62,300 nucleotides of DNA, from assembly GCA_020402745.1 (NCBI GenBank), contig JADBYZ010000008.1:1-62300 (forward strand), given 5' to 3'. Made by a program: the position numbers and the translations under genes. The stretch comes from Phenylobacterium sp. (lineage in GTDB: Bacteria > Pseudomonadota > Alphaproteobacteria > Caulobacterales > Caulobacteraceae). Under the pieces are notes generated by a model. The model was not told the origin of the DNA. It worked only from the letters and a program-made list of their open reading frames with translations, and did no database searches. Positions 8,841-19,979 of the stretch are shown piece by piece (position 1 is the stretch's first letter; every line of letters begins with the position of its first letter).

Positions 8841-9969
8841 GCAGGGTGGTCATGACCAGCCCCGCGACCGAGATGCCGATGGCCGACAGGGGAATGCCCG
8901 GTACGCCCACGGTGGCGAGGGCGAAACCGCCCACCGCCGATCCCAGGGCCTGTCCCATGGAGTTGACCGACCCGTTGACCGCCATGGCGAGGGGCGCGCC
9001 CTGGCTTGTCTGGATGATCCGCGATGACAGCACTGGCATCAGCGAGAACAGGGAGGTCGAGGCGATGAAGATGGCCATGGCCACCATCAGCTGGCTGGGA
9101 AGGCCGGGAGGCGTCAGATGGCTCGTGGCGGCGACATGCAGGCTCATGGCCAGGAGCTGGCCCAGGAAGCAGGTGATCAGCCATTCCCGGCCCTCGCCTC
9201 TGTCGCCCGCCCTCCCGCCGAGGGAGAGGCCGACAATGGAGCCCAGCCCGATCACCATCTGGAACACGCCGACCCCGGCGCCTGTGACCCCGGCGCCGAC
9301 CCGGACCACCGGGGCGATGAACAGGTTCACCGTCATGTTGGCCGCAAAGCACAGGAAGCCGCCGGCGTAGAGCGGCAGCAGGGGCGCCAGGGCGATCCGC
9401 CCGCCGGCTGAGGGCGGCGGCGGCCGGACGGAGGGCATCAGGGTGATGACCCCGGCGAAGGCGATGGCGGTCAGGGCCCCGGCGAGGACGAATGTGGACC
9501 TCCAGCCGAAGTGCGCGCCCACGAAGCTGCCAAGGGGAATTCCGATGACGAAGGCCATGGTCATGCCGCCCATCACCATGGCGACGGCGGATCCCCGGCG
9601 TTCGGGGGGCACGAGAGCGGCGGCGGCGACGCTCGCTGTTGGCCCGGCGATGGCGGCCGCCAGCCCGACCAGGGTCCTGAGCGCCAGGAGGGACTGGAAG
9701 CCCGGCGCCATCGCACAGGCCAGGTTGGCCAGGGCGCCGAAGCCGAGGGCCGCGGCCAGCACCACCTTGCGGTCCGCCTTGCCCAGCAGCCAGGCCAGGG
9801 GCGGCCCAAGGAGGGCGGAGACCAAAACATAGGAGGTCTGCAGCTGGCCGGCCACCGCGGTCGCCACCCCCAGGTCCTGCGCCATGGTCTCCAGGACGCC
9901 CGCAAAGATGAAGGCGGTCGACCCGAACGCGAAGGTGGACAGGGTCAGGACCAGGATGCGCGGGTTCAT
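8797..9969 (-). CDS. MFS drug/metabolite exporter (DHA1-like)
   Basis: This 390-residue major facilitator superfamily protein has about 12 hydrophobic segments. After helix 2 there is a loop resembling the MFS motif A (LLGKADRKVVL). The N-terminal half resembles AraJ/YdhP-type proton-driven exporters, with an opening MNPRILVLTLSTFAFG. It is probably a secondary exporter of drugs, sugars or amino-acid-like metabolites; the substrate cannot be read. It is monocistronic and convergent with mutY, sharing 44 bases at the 3' ends. Confidence 0.85.
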   Translation of the reverse strand: MNPRILVLTLSTFAFGSTAFIFAGVLETMAQDLGVATAVAGQLQTSYVLVSALLGPPLAWLLGKADRKVVLAAALGFGALANLACAMAPGFQSLLALRTLVGLAAAIAGPTASVAAAALVPPERRGSAVAMVMGGMTMAFVIGIPLGSFVGAHFGWRSTFVLAGALTAIAFAGVITLMPSVRPPPPSAGGRIALAPLLPLYAGGFLCFAANMTVNLFIAPVVRVGAGVTGAGVGVFQMVIGLGSIVGLSLGGRAGDRGEGREWLITCFLGQLLAMSLHVAATSHLTPPGLPSQLMVAMAIFIASTSLFSLMPVLSSRIIQTSQGAPLAMAVNGSVNSMGQALGSAVGGFALATVGVPGIPLSAIGISVAGLVMTTLLIPRRTSPAPAGPP

Positions 9970-10022
9970 CGGGCCAGCTTAGCCCGGAGCCCGCGGTCGC
10001 AAAGCGAAAACGCCGGCTGAGG

Positions 10023-11105
<1,083 letters not shown>

Positions 11106-11115
11106 TTAACCTGCG

Positions 11116-11133
11116 GAATCCGGAAAGGGAATC
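11116..11133. promoter_or_regulatory. pair of GANTC methylation sites in the ccrM leader
   Basis: GAATC occurs at 11116-11120 and 11129-11133, both within 40 bases of the ccrM start codon. In Caulobacter the ccrM leader carries GANTC sites whose methylation state affects transcription. The same arrangement here suggests methylation feedback on CcrM's own promoter. Confidence 0.7.
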
Positions 11134-11171
11134 CTCGCCGTGCGTGGTTTAGGCTCCGTTTCGAAACATGG

Positions 11172-11186
11172 TGAACTGAAGGTTAA
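11172..11186 (-). promoter_or_regulatory. CtrA-box-like site upstream of ccrM
   Basis: On the minus strand the sequence is TTAA-CCTTCAG-TTCA, one mismatch from the CtrA consensus TTAA-N7-TTAA. It overlaps the stop codon of rnhB and lies about 75 bases upstream of the ccrM start. Caulobacter ccrM is activated by CtrA, so a site here is expected. Assignment is by motif and context. Confidence 0.55.
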
Positions 11187-11803
11187 TCGGCGGCTTCCAG
11201 CAGGGCCCGGATCGGCGCGAAGGACCGGCGGTGGGCGGGGCAGGGCCCGAAGCGGCGCAGGGCCTCCACATGAACGCTGGAATGATAGCCCTTGTGGGCG
11301 GCGAAGCCGTAGTCCGGCCAGTCTCTGTCCAGCTCCAGCATCACGCGGTCCCGGGCGGTCTTGGCCAGGATGGAAGCCGCGGCGATGGAGACGGAGAGAC
11401 TGTCGCCCTTCACCACAGGCCGGACCGGGGCGGGCAGGTCGAACCGGTAGGATCCGTCCACGAGGATGAAGGCAGGCGCCGGGGACAGGGCCTCGACCGC
11501 CCGGCGCATGGCGAGGCCCGTCGCCTTCAGGATGTTCATCCCGTCGATCTCCTCGACGCTGGCGAAGCCGACCCCCCAGGCGACGGCGGCCGCCTTCACC
11601 TCGACCTCAAGGGCCTCCCTCCGGCGCTCGGTAAGCGCCTTGGAGTCGTCCAGGCCCACCGGAATCCGGTCCGGGGCTAGGATCACCGCCGCGGCGCTGA
11701 CCGGGCCGGCCCAGGGCCCGCGACCGGCTTCGTCGACGCCGCAGACCGGCGCCGGGGAGGCGGCCTCCAGGGCGTAGTCCGGGCCGGTCCCGGGGCGGGT
11801 CAC
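11183..11803 (-). CDS. rnhB: ribonuclease HII
   Basis: RNase HII cuts RNA in RNA-DNA hybrids and removes misinserted ribonucleotides. The 206-residue protein contains the family motif [15 protein letters not shown] with the first catalytic Asp-Glu pair near residue 20, and later the SILAKTARD and HKGYHSSVH segments. The start is GTG at 11803, overlapping the stop of tag (GTGA), so translation is coupled. The next in-frame methionine lies well inside the fold. ccrM follows after 86 bases. Confidence 0.94.
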   Translation of the reverse strand: MTRPGTGPDYALEAASPAPVCGVDEAGRGPWAGPVSAAAVILAPDRIPVGLDDSKALTERRREALEVEVKAAAVAWGVGFASVEEIDGMNILKATGLAMRRAVEALSPAPAFILVDGSYRFDLPAPVRPVVKGDSLSVSIAAASILAKTARDRVMLELDRDWPDYGFAAHKGYHSSVHVEALRRFGPCPAHRRSFAPIRALLEAAD

Positions 11804-12390
11804 CCCCCCATCTCCAGGACGCTGGCGTGACGGTGGCAGGACACCAGATGGTCGTTGACCATCCCCACCGCCTGCATGAAGGCATAGACGATGACGGGCC
11901 CGGCGAACCGGAACCCCCGCGCCTTCAGGGCCGCCGCGATCTCGCGGCTGAGGGGGGTCTCGGCGGGCACGTCGGCGAGGCCTTCCCGGAAGGTCTGGAT
12001 GGGGCGTCCGTCCGTGAAGCTCCAGAGGAAGGTGGAAAAGTCCTCCCCGGCCTCACGCATGTCGAGGAAGATCCGGGCGCCGGAGATGGCGGCGTCGATC
12101 TTGGCGGCGGAGCGGACGATGCCCGCGTCGGCGAGCAGGCGGGCCCGGTCCGTCTCGCCGAACCGCGCTACGGCCTCGGGATTGAACCCGGCGAAGGCGG
12201 CGCGGAAGGCCTCGCGCTTGCGCAATATGGTGATCCAGGCCAGCCCGGCCTGGAAGCCGTCCAGCACCAGCTTTTCCCAGAGGGCGACGGGGTCCCGCTC
12301 GGGCACGCCCCATTCCTGGTCATGATAGGCTTCGTACAGCGGGTCGCCCGCCATGCCGCGCCAGTTACATCGAATCAGGCCGTCAGACAT
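11800..12390 (-). CDS. tag: DNA-3-methyladenine glycosylase I
   Basis: Tag excises 3-methyladenine from alkylated DNA. With the ATG at 12390 the protein is 196 residues and opens [12 protein letters not shown], matching the Tag N-terminus, whose cysteine is a zinc ligand. The conserved stretch [13 protein letters not shown] follows. The C-terminal SCHRH segment provides the other zinc-site residues. In-frame sequence upstream of this ATG overlaps the ygfZ end and has no Tag character. It is the middle gene of ygfZ-tag-rnhB. Confidence 0.92.
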   Translation of the reverse strand: MSDGLIRCNWRGMAGDPLYEAYHDQEWGVPERDPVALWEKLVLDGFQAGLAWITILRKREAFRAAFAGFNPEAVARFGETDRARLLADAGIVRSAAKIDAAISGARIFLDMREAGEDFSTFLWSFTDGRPIQTFREGLADVPAETPLSREIAAALKARGFRFAGPVIVYAFMQAVGMVNDHLVSCHRHASVLEMGG

Positions 12391-12415
12391 GGGATCGACC
12401 TTCGCAGGCCGCGCG

Positions 12416-13201
12416 TCATTCCGGCAAGGGCGCCTCGACCGACACAGACCGTCCCTCCACCGAGAGGGCGCCATCGATCCGGTCCAGCCGCAGGAGCGCC
12501 AGGGCCAGGCCGTCGACGCCGGACCGGACCTCCCCCGCCCTCAGCTCGCCCTTCAGGACCTCGGAACCCCGGGCCGGCGGAGGCCCTTCAAAGCGGATCG
12601 GGACCAGGCGGGTCTTGATCTGCCCACGCCGCTTCATTCGGGAGGTGGTCTCCTGCCCGACGAAACAGCCCTTGGCGAAGTCTATGCCGCCGACCCGGTC
12701 GAAGTTCAGCTCGACGGGATAGTCCCGGTCAAAGTCGAAGTCCTCGGCGTCGCCGACCCCGAAGGCGAGCCGCCGTGCGCGCCAGTCCTCCAGGCTCCCT
12801 GTCGCGGCCGGAGGGGCCGCAGGTCCCCAGGCGCGCCAGGCCAGTCCCTCCCGGCGGGGGTCGGGAACCCAGCCCGGTCCAGGAGGCTCGGGCCAGCAGG
12901 TCCAGATCCCGGCCTCCAGGGGGCGGATATCGACCCTGGCCCGCAGCCGGTAGATCTTCAGCCGGGCGAGGAGGTCGTCCCGGCGCGCCGCCGCCACATC
13001 CAGCCAGATCGCCTCCGGACGCCCCACCACGAAGAGATCGAAGAGCAGCCGCCCCTGGGGCGTCAGCAGGGCGCCGTAGCGGGCTTGTCCGGGGGACAGA
13101 TTCTCAAGGGACTGGCTCAGAAGGCCCTGGAGGAAGGAGACCCGGTCCTCGCCGGAGACCTCGACGAGGGCGCGGTCTGTCAGGGGTACGCAGATTGTCA
13201 T
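12416..13201 (-). CDS. ygfZ: YgfZ/GcvT-like folate-binding protein
   Basis: YgfZ (IBA57 family) supports assembly or repair of iron-sulfur clusters in radical-SAM and other enzymes using tetrahydrofolate. The 261-residue protein has the GcvT-like fold and the hallmark motif KGCFVGQE (about residue 180), whose cysteine is functionally required. It opens an operon with tag and rnhB and is divergent from a GT9 glycosyltransferase, with 55 bases between their starts. Confidence 0.92.
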   Translation of the reverse strand: MTICVPLTDRALVEVSGEDRVSFLQGLLSQSLENLSPGQARYGALLTPQGRLLFDLFVVGRPEAIWLDVAAARRDDLLARLKIYRLRARVDIRPLEAGIWTCWPEPPGPGWVPDPRREGLAWRAWGPAAPPAATGSLEDWRARRLAFGVGDAEDFDFDRDYPVELNFDRVGGIDFAKGCFVGQETTSRMKRRGQIKTRLVPIRFEGPPPARGSEVLKGELRAGEVRSGVDGLALALLRLDRIDGALSVEGRSVSVEAPLPE

Positions 13202-13256
13202 GCGGTGAACCTTCCGGCGGCTGGAGCCTAACCTAGGCTCCGATTATGTATCCGCA

Positions 13257-14231
13257 ATGCTGGCCTCGCCCTTTCCGATTCTCTTCATCACCGCCACGCG
13301 GATCGGTGACGCCGTGCTCTCCTCCGGCCTCATTCATCGCCTCTCTGAGGAAATCCCCGGGGCCCGGTTCACCATCGTCGCCGGCCCGGCTGCGGCGCCC
13401 CTGTTCCAGGACGTGCCCGGACTGGAGGCGATCATCCCCTTCGAGAAGTCGCGGGATGGGGGTCACTGGGTCCGACTCTGGAGCCGGGTCCGCCGCCGGT
13501 CCTGGGGGCTTGTCGTCGACCTGAGGGGGTCGGCCCTGAGCGGCTTCCTGAGACGCCGGCGCCGCGCGGTCTACCGGCGCTCGCCAGGTCCGCCCGTGCA
13601 CAAGGTCATCGAGGCGGCCCGGGTCCTGGGCCTCCAGGACGATCCCCCGGCGCCCCACATCTTCGTAGGGGAGGCCGCCGCCCGGCAGGCCGCAGCCCTG
13701 GTGGCTGGCGAAGGTCCGATCCTGGCCCTCGGGCCGGCCGCCAACTGGGTCGGCAAGACCTGGCCCGTCGAGCGGTTCGCCCAGGTCGCCATCCAGTTGC
13801 TGGGGCCGGGCGGCCCCCTGGCCGGCGGGCGACTGCTGGTGGCGGGCGGACCCAAGGACACCGCCGTCCTGCCGGCCCTCAGGGCGGTAACCCCCCGGGA
13901 CCGGTTCATCGACCTGGTGGGCAAGGTGGACCTCGTGACCCTGCACGCCGCCCTGGGCTCGGCCCGGCTCTTCCTCGGCAATGACTCCGGCCTCATGCAT
14001 CTGGCCGCCGCGGCGGGCGCGCCCACCCTCGGGCTCTTCGGGCCGTCGGACGAGCAGCTCTACGCCCCCTGGGGCGATCACGGCCGGGTGCTGCGGGGCG
14101 CACGGACCCTGGACCAGATCCGGACCCTCGATCCGGACCTCTCCCAGTCCATCTGCCACATGATGGACCTCTCCGTAGAGAGCGTCCTGGCGGCCAGCCG
14201 GAGACTGATGTCTGAGACCGAAGGCGTCTGA
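13257..14231 (+). CDS. glycosyltransferase family 9 (heptosyltransferase-like)
   Basis: The 324-residue protein has the GT-B fold signatures of ADP-heptose:LPS heptosyltransferases. An N-terminal ITATRIGDAVLSSGLI resembles the RLSSIGDVV start of WaaC/WaaF. A C-terminal FLGNDSGLMHLAAAAGAPTLGLFGPSD provides the nucleotide-sugar binding residues. It probably transfers a sugar during lipopolysaccharide core assembly at the cytoplasmic face of the inner membrane. The exact donor and acceptor are not readable. It stands alone, divergent from ygfZ. Confidence 0.88.
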   Translation: MLASPFPILFITATRIGDAVLSSGLIHRLSEEIPGARFTIVAGPAAAPLFQDVPGLEAIIPFEKSRDGGHWVRLWSRVRRRSWGLVVDLRGSALSGFLRRRRRAVYRRSPGPPVHKVIEAARVLGLQDDPPAPHIFVGEAAARQAAALVAGEGPILALGPAANWVGKTWPVERFAQVAIQLLGPGGPLAGGRLLVAGGPKDTAVLPALRAVTPRDRFIDLVGKVDLVTLHAALGSARLFLGNDSGLMHLAAAAGAPTLGLFGPSDEQLYAPWGDHGRVLRGARTLDQIRTLDPDLSQSICHMMDLSVESVLAASRRLMSETEGV

Positions 14232-14324
14232 CCCGCTCCGCCGTTGCCTCCGGAGGGTCGAGTCCCTATTTTCCGCGCAACGCGCCCAAGTGCGCTCTGA
14301 ACACAAGACCTGGAGGGTTTCCCG

Positions 14325-15953
<1,629 letters not shown>

Positions 15954-15976
15954 CCCGGTGCGCCGGCGGCGCGGTC

Positions 15977-15990
15977 TTGACCTCGATCAA
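15977..15990. promoter_or_regulatory. FNR/FixK-type box
   Basis: TTGACCTCGATCAA matches the FNR/FixK consensus TTGAT-N4-ATCAA with one mismatch and reads as an imperfect dyad. It lies 51 bases before the start of a 44-residue membrane protein and after the convergent end of nothing else, so it fits an activator site for that gene under low oxygen. Assignment is by motif and spacing. Confidence 0.6.
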
Positions 15991-16040
15991 GGCGGCGCCC
16001 GCCGCAGCGTGGAGGATGGGGGCCTCATCAGGAGGTTCAC

Positions 16041-16175
16041 ATGCCCCATCTTTCCCTCGCCGAGCAGGCCTATCTGCTGACCGCCCTCTGCGCCTTCGGC
16101 GTCTTCATCCTGGCGCTGGGCAGTGTCTCGACCCGCATCATGCTGGGTCGCAAGGACGCGCCGCCCAGGGGCTGA
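16041..16175 (+). CDS. small single-span membrane protein (44 aa)
   Basis: The reading frame opens with ATG at 16041 directly after a strong ribosome site AGGAGG with a five-base spacer. The 44-residue product begins MPHLSLAEQAYLLTALCAFG, has one hydrophobic segment (about 11-32) and a short basic tail ending RKDAPPRG. I do not recognise the family. A FNR/FixK-type box upstream suggests induction at low oxygen. The size and topology are like small subunits attached to respiratory oxidases such as CcoQ or CydX, but no oxidase gene is nearby. It ends three bases before the convergent MBL gene. Confidence 0.75.
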   Translation: MPHLSLAEQAYLLTALCAFGVFILALGSVSTRIMLGRKDAPPRG

Positions 16176-16178
16176 GCG

Positions 16179-17081
16179 TCAGGAACGCCGGTAGGTCGCG
16201 CCGGGTCCGGGTTCGCCATCGCAGGCCAGGACGCCCCGGCGCACCAGGTCGATAGCGTGGCCGAGCAGGGAGTTGGCCGCGGCCGGGTGCAGGCGCTTGT
16301 CCACCGCCGCATACAGCTCCGGCACCATGTCGGCGATCCGGCCGACCCCCTTGTCCACACACGCCAGGAACTGAGCTTCACGACCGCGTCGGTGCGCCGC
16401 ATAGGCGGCGATGAAGGGCGCGACCTCTGTGATGGGCGGGCCATGTGTCGGCCACAGGGTGTCGAACTTCCGGTCCGCCACCTTCTGCAGGCTGTCCATG
16501 TAGGCGGTCATGTCGCCGCCGGGCGGCGAGACCACCGTCGTCGACCAGCCCATGATGTGATCGCCTGAGAACAAAGCGTTCTCCTCGCGCAGGGCGAAGC
16601 AGATGTGGTTCAGGGTGTGGCCGGGCGTGGCCACAGCCTCCAGCGTCCAGCCCGGTCCGCGGATGATCTCACCGCCCCGGATCACGATCTCCGGCCGGAA
16701 GCTCTCGTCCTCGTCCGCCTCCACCACGATCCCGTCCGCGGCGCCGATCCGGGACGGGGGACAGCCGTGTATGCGGGCGCCTGTCCGGGCCTTCAGGGGG
16801 CCGGCGAGGGGGGAATGGTCCGAGTGGTGGTGGGTGATCAGGATGTCGGTGATGGTCTCCCCGGCGGTGGCCGCCAGAATGGCCTCGAGGTGGTCGTCCA
16901 GGTCCGGGCCGGGGTCGATGACCGCCACCTGTCCCCTGCCGATGATGTAGGTGCCCGTGCCCAGGAAGGTGAAGGGGCCGGGATTGTTCGCCACCACGCG
17001 GCGGATCAGGGGCGAGACCTGATCGCAGGCGCCGTACTCGAAGGTGATGTCCTTGACGAAGGGGATCATGGGGCCGCTCAC
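16179..17081 (-). CDS. metallo-beta-lactamase fold hydrolase (LACTB2-like)
   Basis: The 300-residue protein has the MBL metal motif THHHSDHS (about 82-89), further metal ligands in ATPGHTLNH and GDHIMGW, and a C-terminal winged-helix-like region of the LACTB2 group. It probably hydrolyses a phosphodiester, thioester or lactone; the substrate is unknown. The likely start is GTG at 17081, overlapping the TGA of the upstream DUF442 gene; an ATG lies 12 bases further in. The coupling to a DUF442 gene resembles the fused Blh protein of Xylella and Agrobacterium, but here the two are separate. Confidence 0.88.
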   Translation of the reverse strand: MSGPMIPFVKDITFEYGACDQVSPLIRRVVANNPGPFTFLGTGTYIIGRGQVAVIDPGPDLDDHLEAILAATAGETITDILITHHHSDHSPLAGPLKARTGARIHGCPPSRIGAADGIVVEADEDESFRPEIVIRGGEIIRGPGWTLEAVATPGHTLNHICFALREENALFSGDHIMGWSTTVVSPPGGDMTAYMDSLQKVADRKFDTLWPTHGPPITEVAPFIAAYAAHRRGREAQFLACVDKGVGRIADMVPELYAAVDKRLHPAAANSLLGHAIDLVRRGVLACDGEPGPGATYRRS

Positions 17082-17494
17082 ATCGGCCGGGGAAGGACGG
17101 CGGAGAGGTCGTAGCCCGCGCCGGCGGCCAGGGCGACCAGGGCCTCCCGGTCATGGTCGCCGGCCCTCAGGGACCCCAGGGCCCAGGCGGTGACGGACCG
17201 GGTGCCCGAGCGGCAATAGGCCAGCACCGGGCCGGGCGCCTCAGACACGGCGGCGAAGACGGCGTCGGCCGTCGAGGCGTCCGGCATGCCGGCGAAGGGG
17301 ATGTGCAGGAACTCCAGGCCCGCCGCCTGTGCGGCCGCATTCATCGTCCCGCCCGAGGGCTGGCCGGGACCTTCGCTGTCCGGCCGGTTGCAGACCACCC
17401 GCACAAAGCCCTGCAGTGCGGCGGCGGCCATGTCCTCCGGCGCGAGCTGGGGCGCGACGGAAAAGCGCTCGGTGACGCGGTGGAACTCGGACAT
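17078..17494 (-). CDS. TIGR01244/DUF442 sulfur transferase-phosphatase-like protein
   Basis: With the ATG at 17494 the protein is 138 residues. It has the DSP-like DUF442 fold with the active-site loop YCRSGTRS (Cys followed by RSGTR) near residue 99. Proteins of this family occur alone, fused to MBL domains (Blh) or next to rhodanese and persulfide dioxygenase genes, and have been linked to sulfide detoxification. No ETHE1-type dioxygenase is seen here. It is translationally coupled to the MBL gene and divergent from the oppB-like gene. Confidence 0.85.
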   Translation of the reverse strand: MSEFHRVTERFSVAPQLAPEDMAAAALQGFVRVVCNRPDSEGPGQPSGGTMNAAAQAAGLEFLHIPFAGMPDASTADAVFAAVSEAPGPVLAYCRSGTRSVTAWALGSLRAGDHDREALVALAAGAGYDLSAVLPRPM

Positions 17495-17613
17495 GGACCC
17501 ATCCTCCTGACTCCCCGCCCCTCGGATTGCGGGCGAGTGCGTTGACATCATCGGGGGGGGATGGAAGTTTCGCAATCGTCAGGCCCGCTAAAAGACCTCG
17601 TCACGGCTCCCCC

Positions 17614-18537
17614 ATGCTGCGCTTCATCGGTCGACGTCTCCTCGTGGCGGGGCCCACCTTGCTGGTGGTGATCACCCTGGCCTTCTTCATGATGCGGGCG
17701 GCCCCCGGCGGGCCGTTCGACTCCGAGCGGCGCCTGCCGCCGGCGGTGGAGCAGAACCTCAAGGCCCGCTACGGCCTCGACCGGCCTCTTCCGGAGCAGT
17801 ACCTCGCCTATCTCGGCGGCGTCGTGCGCGGGGATTTCGGTCCATCGCTGAAATACCCCGACAAGACCGTGGCCGACATTCTGAAACAGAACGCCCCCGT
17901 CAGCCTGAAGCTGGGACTGGCCTCCATGATCCTCGCCCTGGCGGTGGGGGTCTCGCTGGGCGTCCTGGCGGCCCTGCGCCGCAACGGGATCCTGGACGTC
18001 GGCGCCATGGGCCTGGCCATACTGGGCGTCTGCGTGCCGACCTTCGTCACGGCGCCCCTGCTGATCCTGCTGTTCGGGTCGACCCTGCAGTGGCTTCCCA
18101 ACGGCGGGTGGAACGGCGGGGCCCTGCCCAACATGATCCTGCCGGTCATCGTCCTGGCCCTGCCCCAGGCGGCCATCCTGTCGCGCCTGACCCGGGCCGG
18201 GATGATCGAGGCCCTGGGCGCCGGCCATGTCCGCACCGCCCGGGCCCGGGGTCTGCCGGAGGCCGCCGTCGTCCTGCGCCACGCCCTGCGCCCGGCCCTG
18301 ACCCCCCTGGTCAGCTATCTGGGGCCCGCCGCCGCCGGCCTGCTGACCGGCTCCCTGGTGGTGGAGAAGATCTTCAACCTGCCGGGCCTGGGGAAGTTCT
18401 TCGTCATCAGCGCCCTGCAGCGGGACTACACCGTGGTGATGGGCATGATCGTGGTCTATGCGGTCCTCGTCCTTCTCCTGAACCTGCTGGGCGACCTGAT
18501 GCTGGCCGTGGTCGATCCCCGGGTGCGCCTGTCATGA
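17614..18537 (+). CDS. peptide ABC transporter permease, OppB/DppB type
   Basis: This is an inner-membrane permease of the binding-protein-dependent peptide transporter family. With the ATG at 17614 (MLRFIGRRLLVAG) it has 307 residues and about six membrane helices. It shows the typical N-terminal APGGPF region and the EAA loop ALGAGHVRTARARGLPE (about residues 203-220). Its TGA overlaps the ATG of the OppC gene. Neither the two ATPases nor the periplasmic binding protein are adjacent. Confidence 0.9.
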   Translation: MLRFIGRRLLVAGPTLLVVITLAFFMMRAAPGGPFDSERRLPPAVEQNLKARYGLDRPLPEQYLAYLGGVVRGDFGPSLKYPDKTVADILKQNAPVSLKLGLASMILALAVGVSLGVLAALRRNGILDVGAMGLAILGVCVPTFVTAPLLILLFGSTLQWLPNGGWNGGALPNMILPVIVLALPQAAILSRLTRAGMIEALGAGHVRTARARGLPEAAVVLRHALRPALTPLVSYLGPAAAGLLTGSLVVEKIFNLPGLGKFFVISALQRDYTVVMGMIVVYAVLVLLLNLLGDLMLAVVDPRVRLS

Positions 18538-19415
18538 CCGACCTCGCCACCCACCCGACGCCCGCCGCGCGCGGCCGCAGCCTGACCGACGACGCCTTTG
18601 CGCGGCTTCGGGCCAACCGCGCCGCCACCCTCAGCCTGGGGGTCCTGGTCCTCCTGACCCTCTTCGCCCTGTTCGGTCCGCTCCTGAGCCCCTGGCCCTA
18701 CGACCAGGTGAACAAGGACCATGTCTGGGTCCCGCCCCTGACCGATGGCCATCTTCTGGGGACCGACGCCTTGGGCCGGGACCTGCTGGCGCGCCTCGCC
18801 ATGGGACTGCGCGTCTCCCTCGCCATCGGCCTGGTCGCCACCCTGGTCTCCCTGGTCATCGGCGTCGCCTGGGGGGCGACCGCGGGCTATATTGGCGGGG
18901 CCGTGGACGAGGCCATGATGCGCATTGTGGACGTGCTCTACGCCCTGCCTTTCATTTTCTTCGTCATTCTTCTGATGGTCGCCTTCGGGTCGAACATCCT
19001 TCTGATCTTCGTGGCCATCGGCGCCGTCGAGTGGCTGACCATGAGCCGGATCGTGCGGGGCCAGACCCTGTCGCTGAGGCAGAAGGAGTTCATCGAGGCG
19101 GCGAGGGCTGCAGGCCTCGGGCGGATGGCCATCGTCGCCCGGCACATCATCCCCAACCTCCTGGGGCCGGTGGCGGTCTATGTCACCCTGACCATCCCGG
19201 CGGTGATCCTGGCCGAGAGCTTCCTGTCCTTCCTGGGGCTGGGCGTCCAGCCGCCCTTGGCCTCGCTCGGCACCCTGATCTCGGCGGGCGCCCAGGATAT
19301 GGAGATGGCCTGGTGGCTGCTGGTCTTCCCGGCCCTGGCCATGGCGGCGACCCTCGCCGCCTTCAACTTCATCGGCGATGGTCTGCGGGACGCCCTGGAC
19401 CCCAAGGACCGCTGA
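18534..19415 (+). CDS. peptide ABC transporter permease, OppC/DppC type
   Basis: This is the second permease of an oligopeptide transporter. The ATG at 18534 overlaps the OppB stop (ATGA), giving 293 residues. A cytoplasmic N-terminus is followed by about six membrane segments, the GTDALGRDLLARL motif after helix 1, and the EAA loop EAARAAGLGRMAIVARHIIPN. The longer upstream frame is an out-of-frame reading of oppB. The heterodimer would need ATPases and a binding protein encoded elsewhere. Confidence 0.9.
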   Translation: MTDLATHPTPAARGRSLTDDAFARLRANRAATLSLGVLVLLTLFALFGPLLSPWPYDQVNKDHVWVPPLTDGHLLGTDALGRDLLARLAMGLRVSLAIGLVATLVSLVIGVAWGATAGYIGGAVDEAMMRIVDVLYALPFIFFVILLMVAFGSNILLIFVAIGAVEWLTMSRIVRGQTLSLRQKEFIEAARAAGLGRMAIVARHIIPNLLGPVAVYVTLTIPAVILAESFLSFLGLGVQPPLASLGTLISAGAQDMEMAWWLLVFPALAMAATLAAFNFIGDGLRDALDPKDR

Positions 19416-19423
19416 GCGGCCTC

Positions 19424-19448
19424 TTCCTCGCGCCTATTCCTCGCGCCT
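19424..19448. repeat. short tandem duplication
   Basis: TTCCTCGCGCCT occurs twice, at 19424-19435 and 19437-19448, separated by one base. The repeat spans the last codons and stop of the minus-strand gene that follows. It looks like a local slippage event. Confidence 0.7.
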
Positions 19449-19979
19449 GGCGCGGACGGAGCGCTGGCCGTCGACGCTCATCAGATAGCTGCCGAGGGCG
19501 GCGGCCTTGATCACCACCCGCGACCCGGGCCGGGGCTCGCGGCGCAGGCTCTCAGTGTCCGTCTGCCGCCAGACCGCGCCGTTATCCAGGGTCAGGACCC
19601 ATTTGCCGTCCCGGCCCAGCCGGGCTGAGGCGACGGACGCCTCAATCTGCCTGAGGCTCGGTTCGGGCTCCGCCGCCGCCGCCGATCCCGCGCCTGTGCG
19701 GACCCTTGGCATCAGATCTGCGATGGAGGGGATGGAGAACCCGAAGGCCTGGCGGCGGACCGCCTCCACCTTTGCCCTATCCATGACCACCACGGCGCCG
19801 CCAGCCTCAGCCTGGGCCAGAGCCGCAGATGCGCGATCGAAACAGGCCAGCCGCTCTGCATCCCCCTTCAGCGCCCGACAATCGAGCAGGGCCTCGAGAG
19901 CGCCGGTTGGCGAAGCCGCCGCCACCGCCGAGCTGCAGAAAACACCCACCAGGAAAGCCAATCCGAAAGCTCGCAGCAC
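19434..19979 (-). CDS. exported protein of unknown function
   Basis: The 181-residue protein has a clear signal peptide (about residues 1-21, cleavage near AVAAA). The mature part opens with a Cys...RLACFD segment (about 33-49), a short pattern also seen near the start of TagO/VasI-like periplasmic proteins. The C-terminal half (GKWVLTLDNGAVWRQTD) looks like a small beta-rich domain. I cannot assign a function. The gene is convergent with oppC, and its stop lies inside a 12-base tandem repeat. Confidence 0.7.
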   Translation of the reverse strand: MLRAFGLAFLVGVFCSSAVAAASPTGALEALLDCRALKGDAERLACFDRASAALAQAEAGGAVVVMDRAKVEAVRRQAFGFSIPSIADLMPRVRTGAGSAAAAEPEPSLRQIEASVASARLGRDGKWVLTLDNGAVWRQTDTESLRREPRPGSRVVIKAAALGSYLMSVDGQRSVRARREE

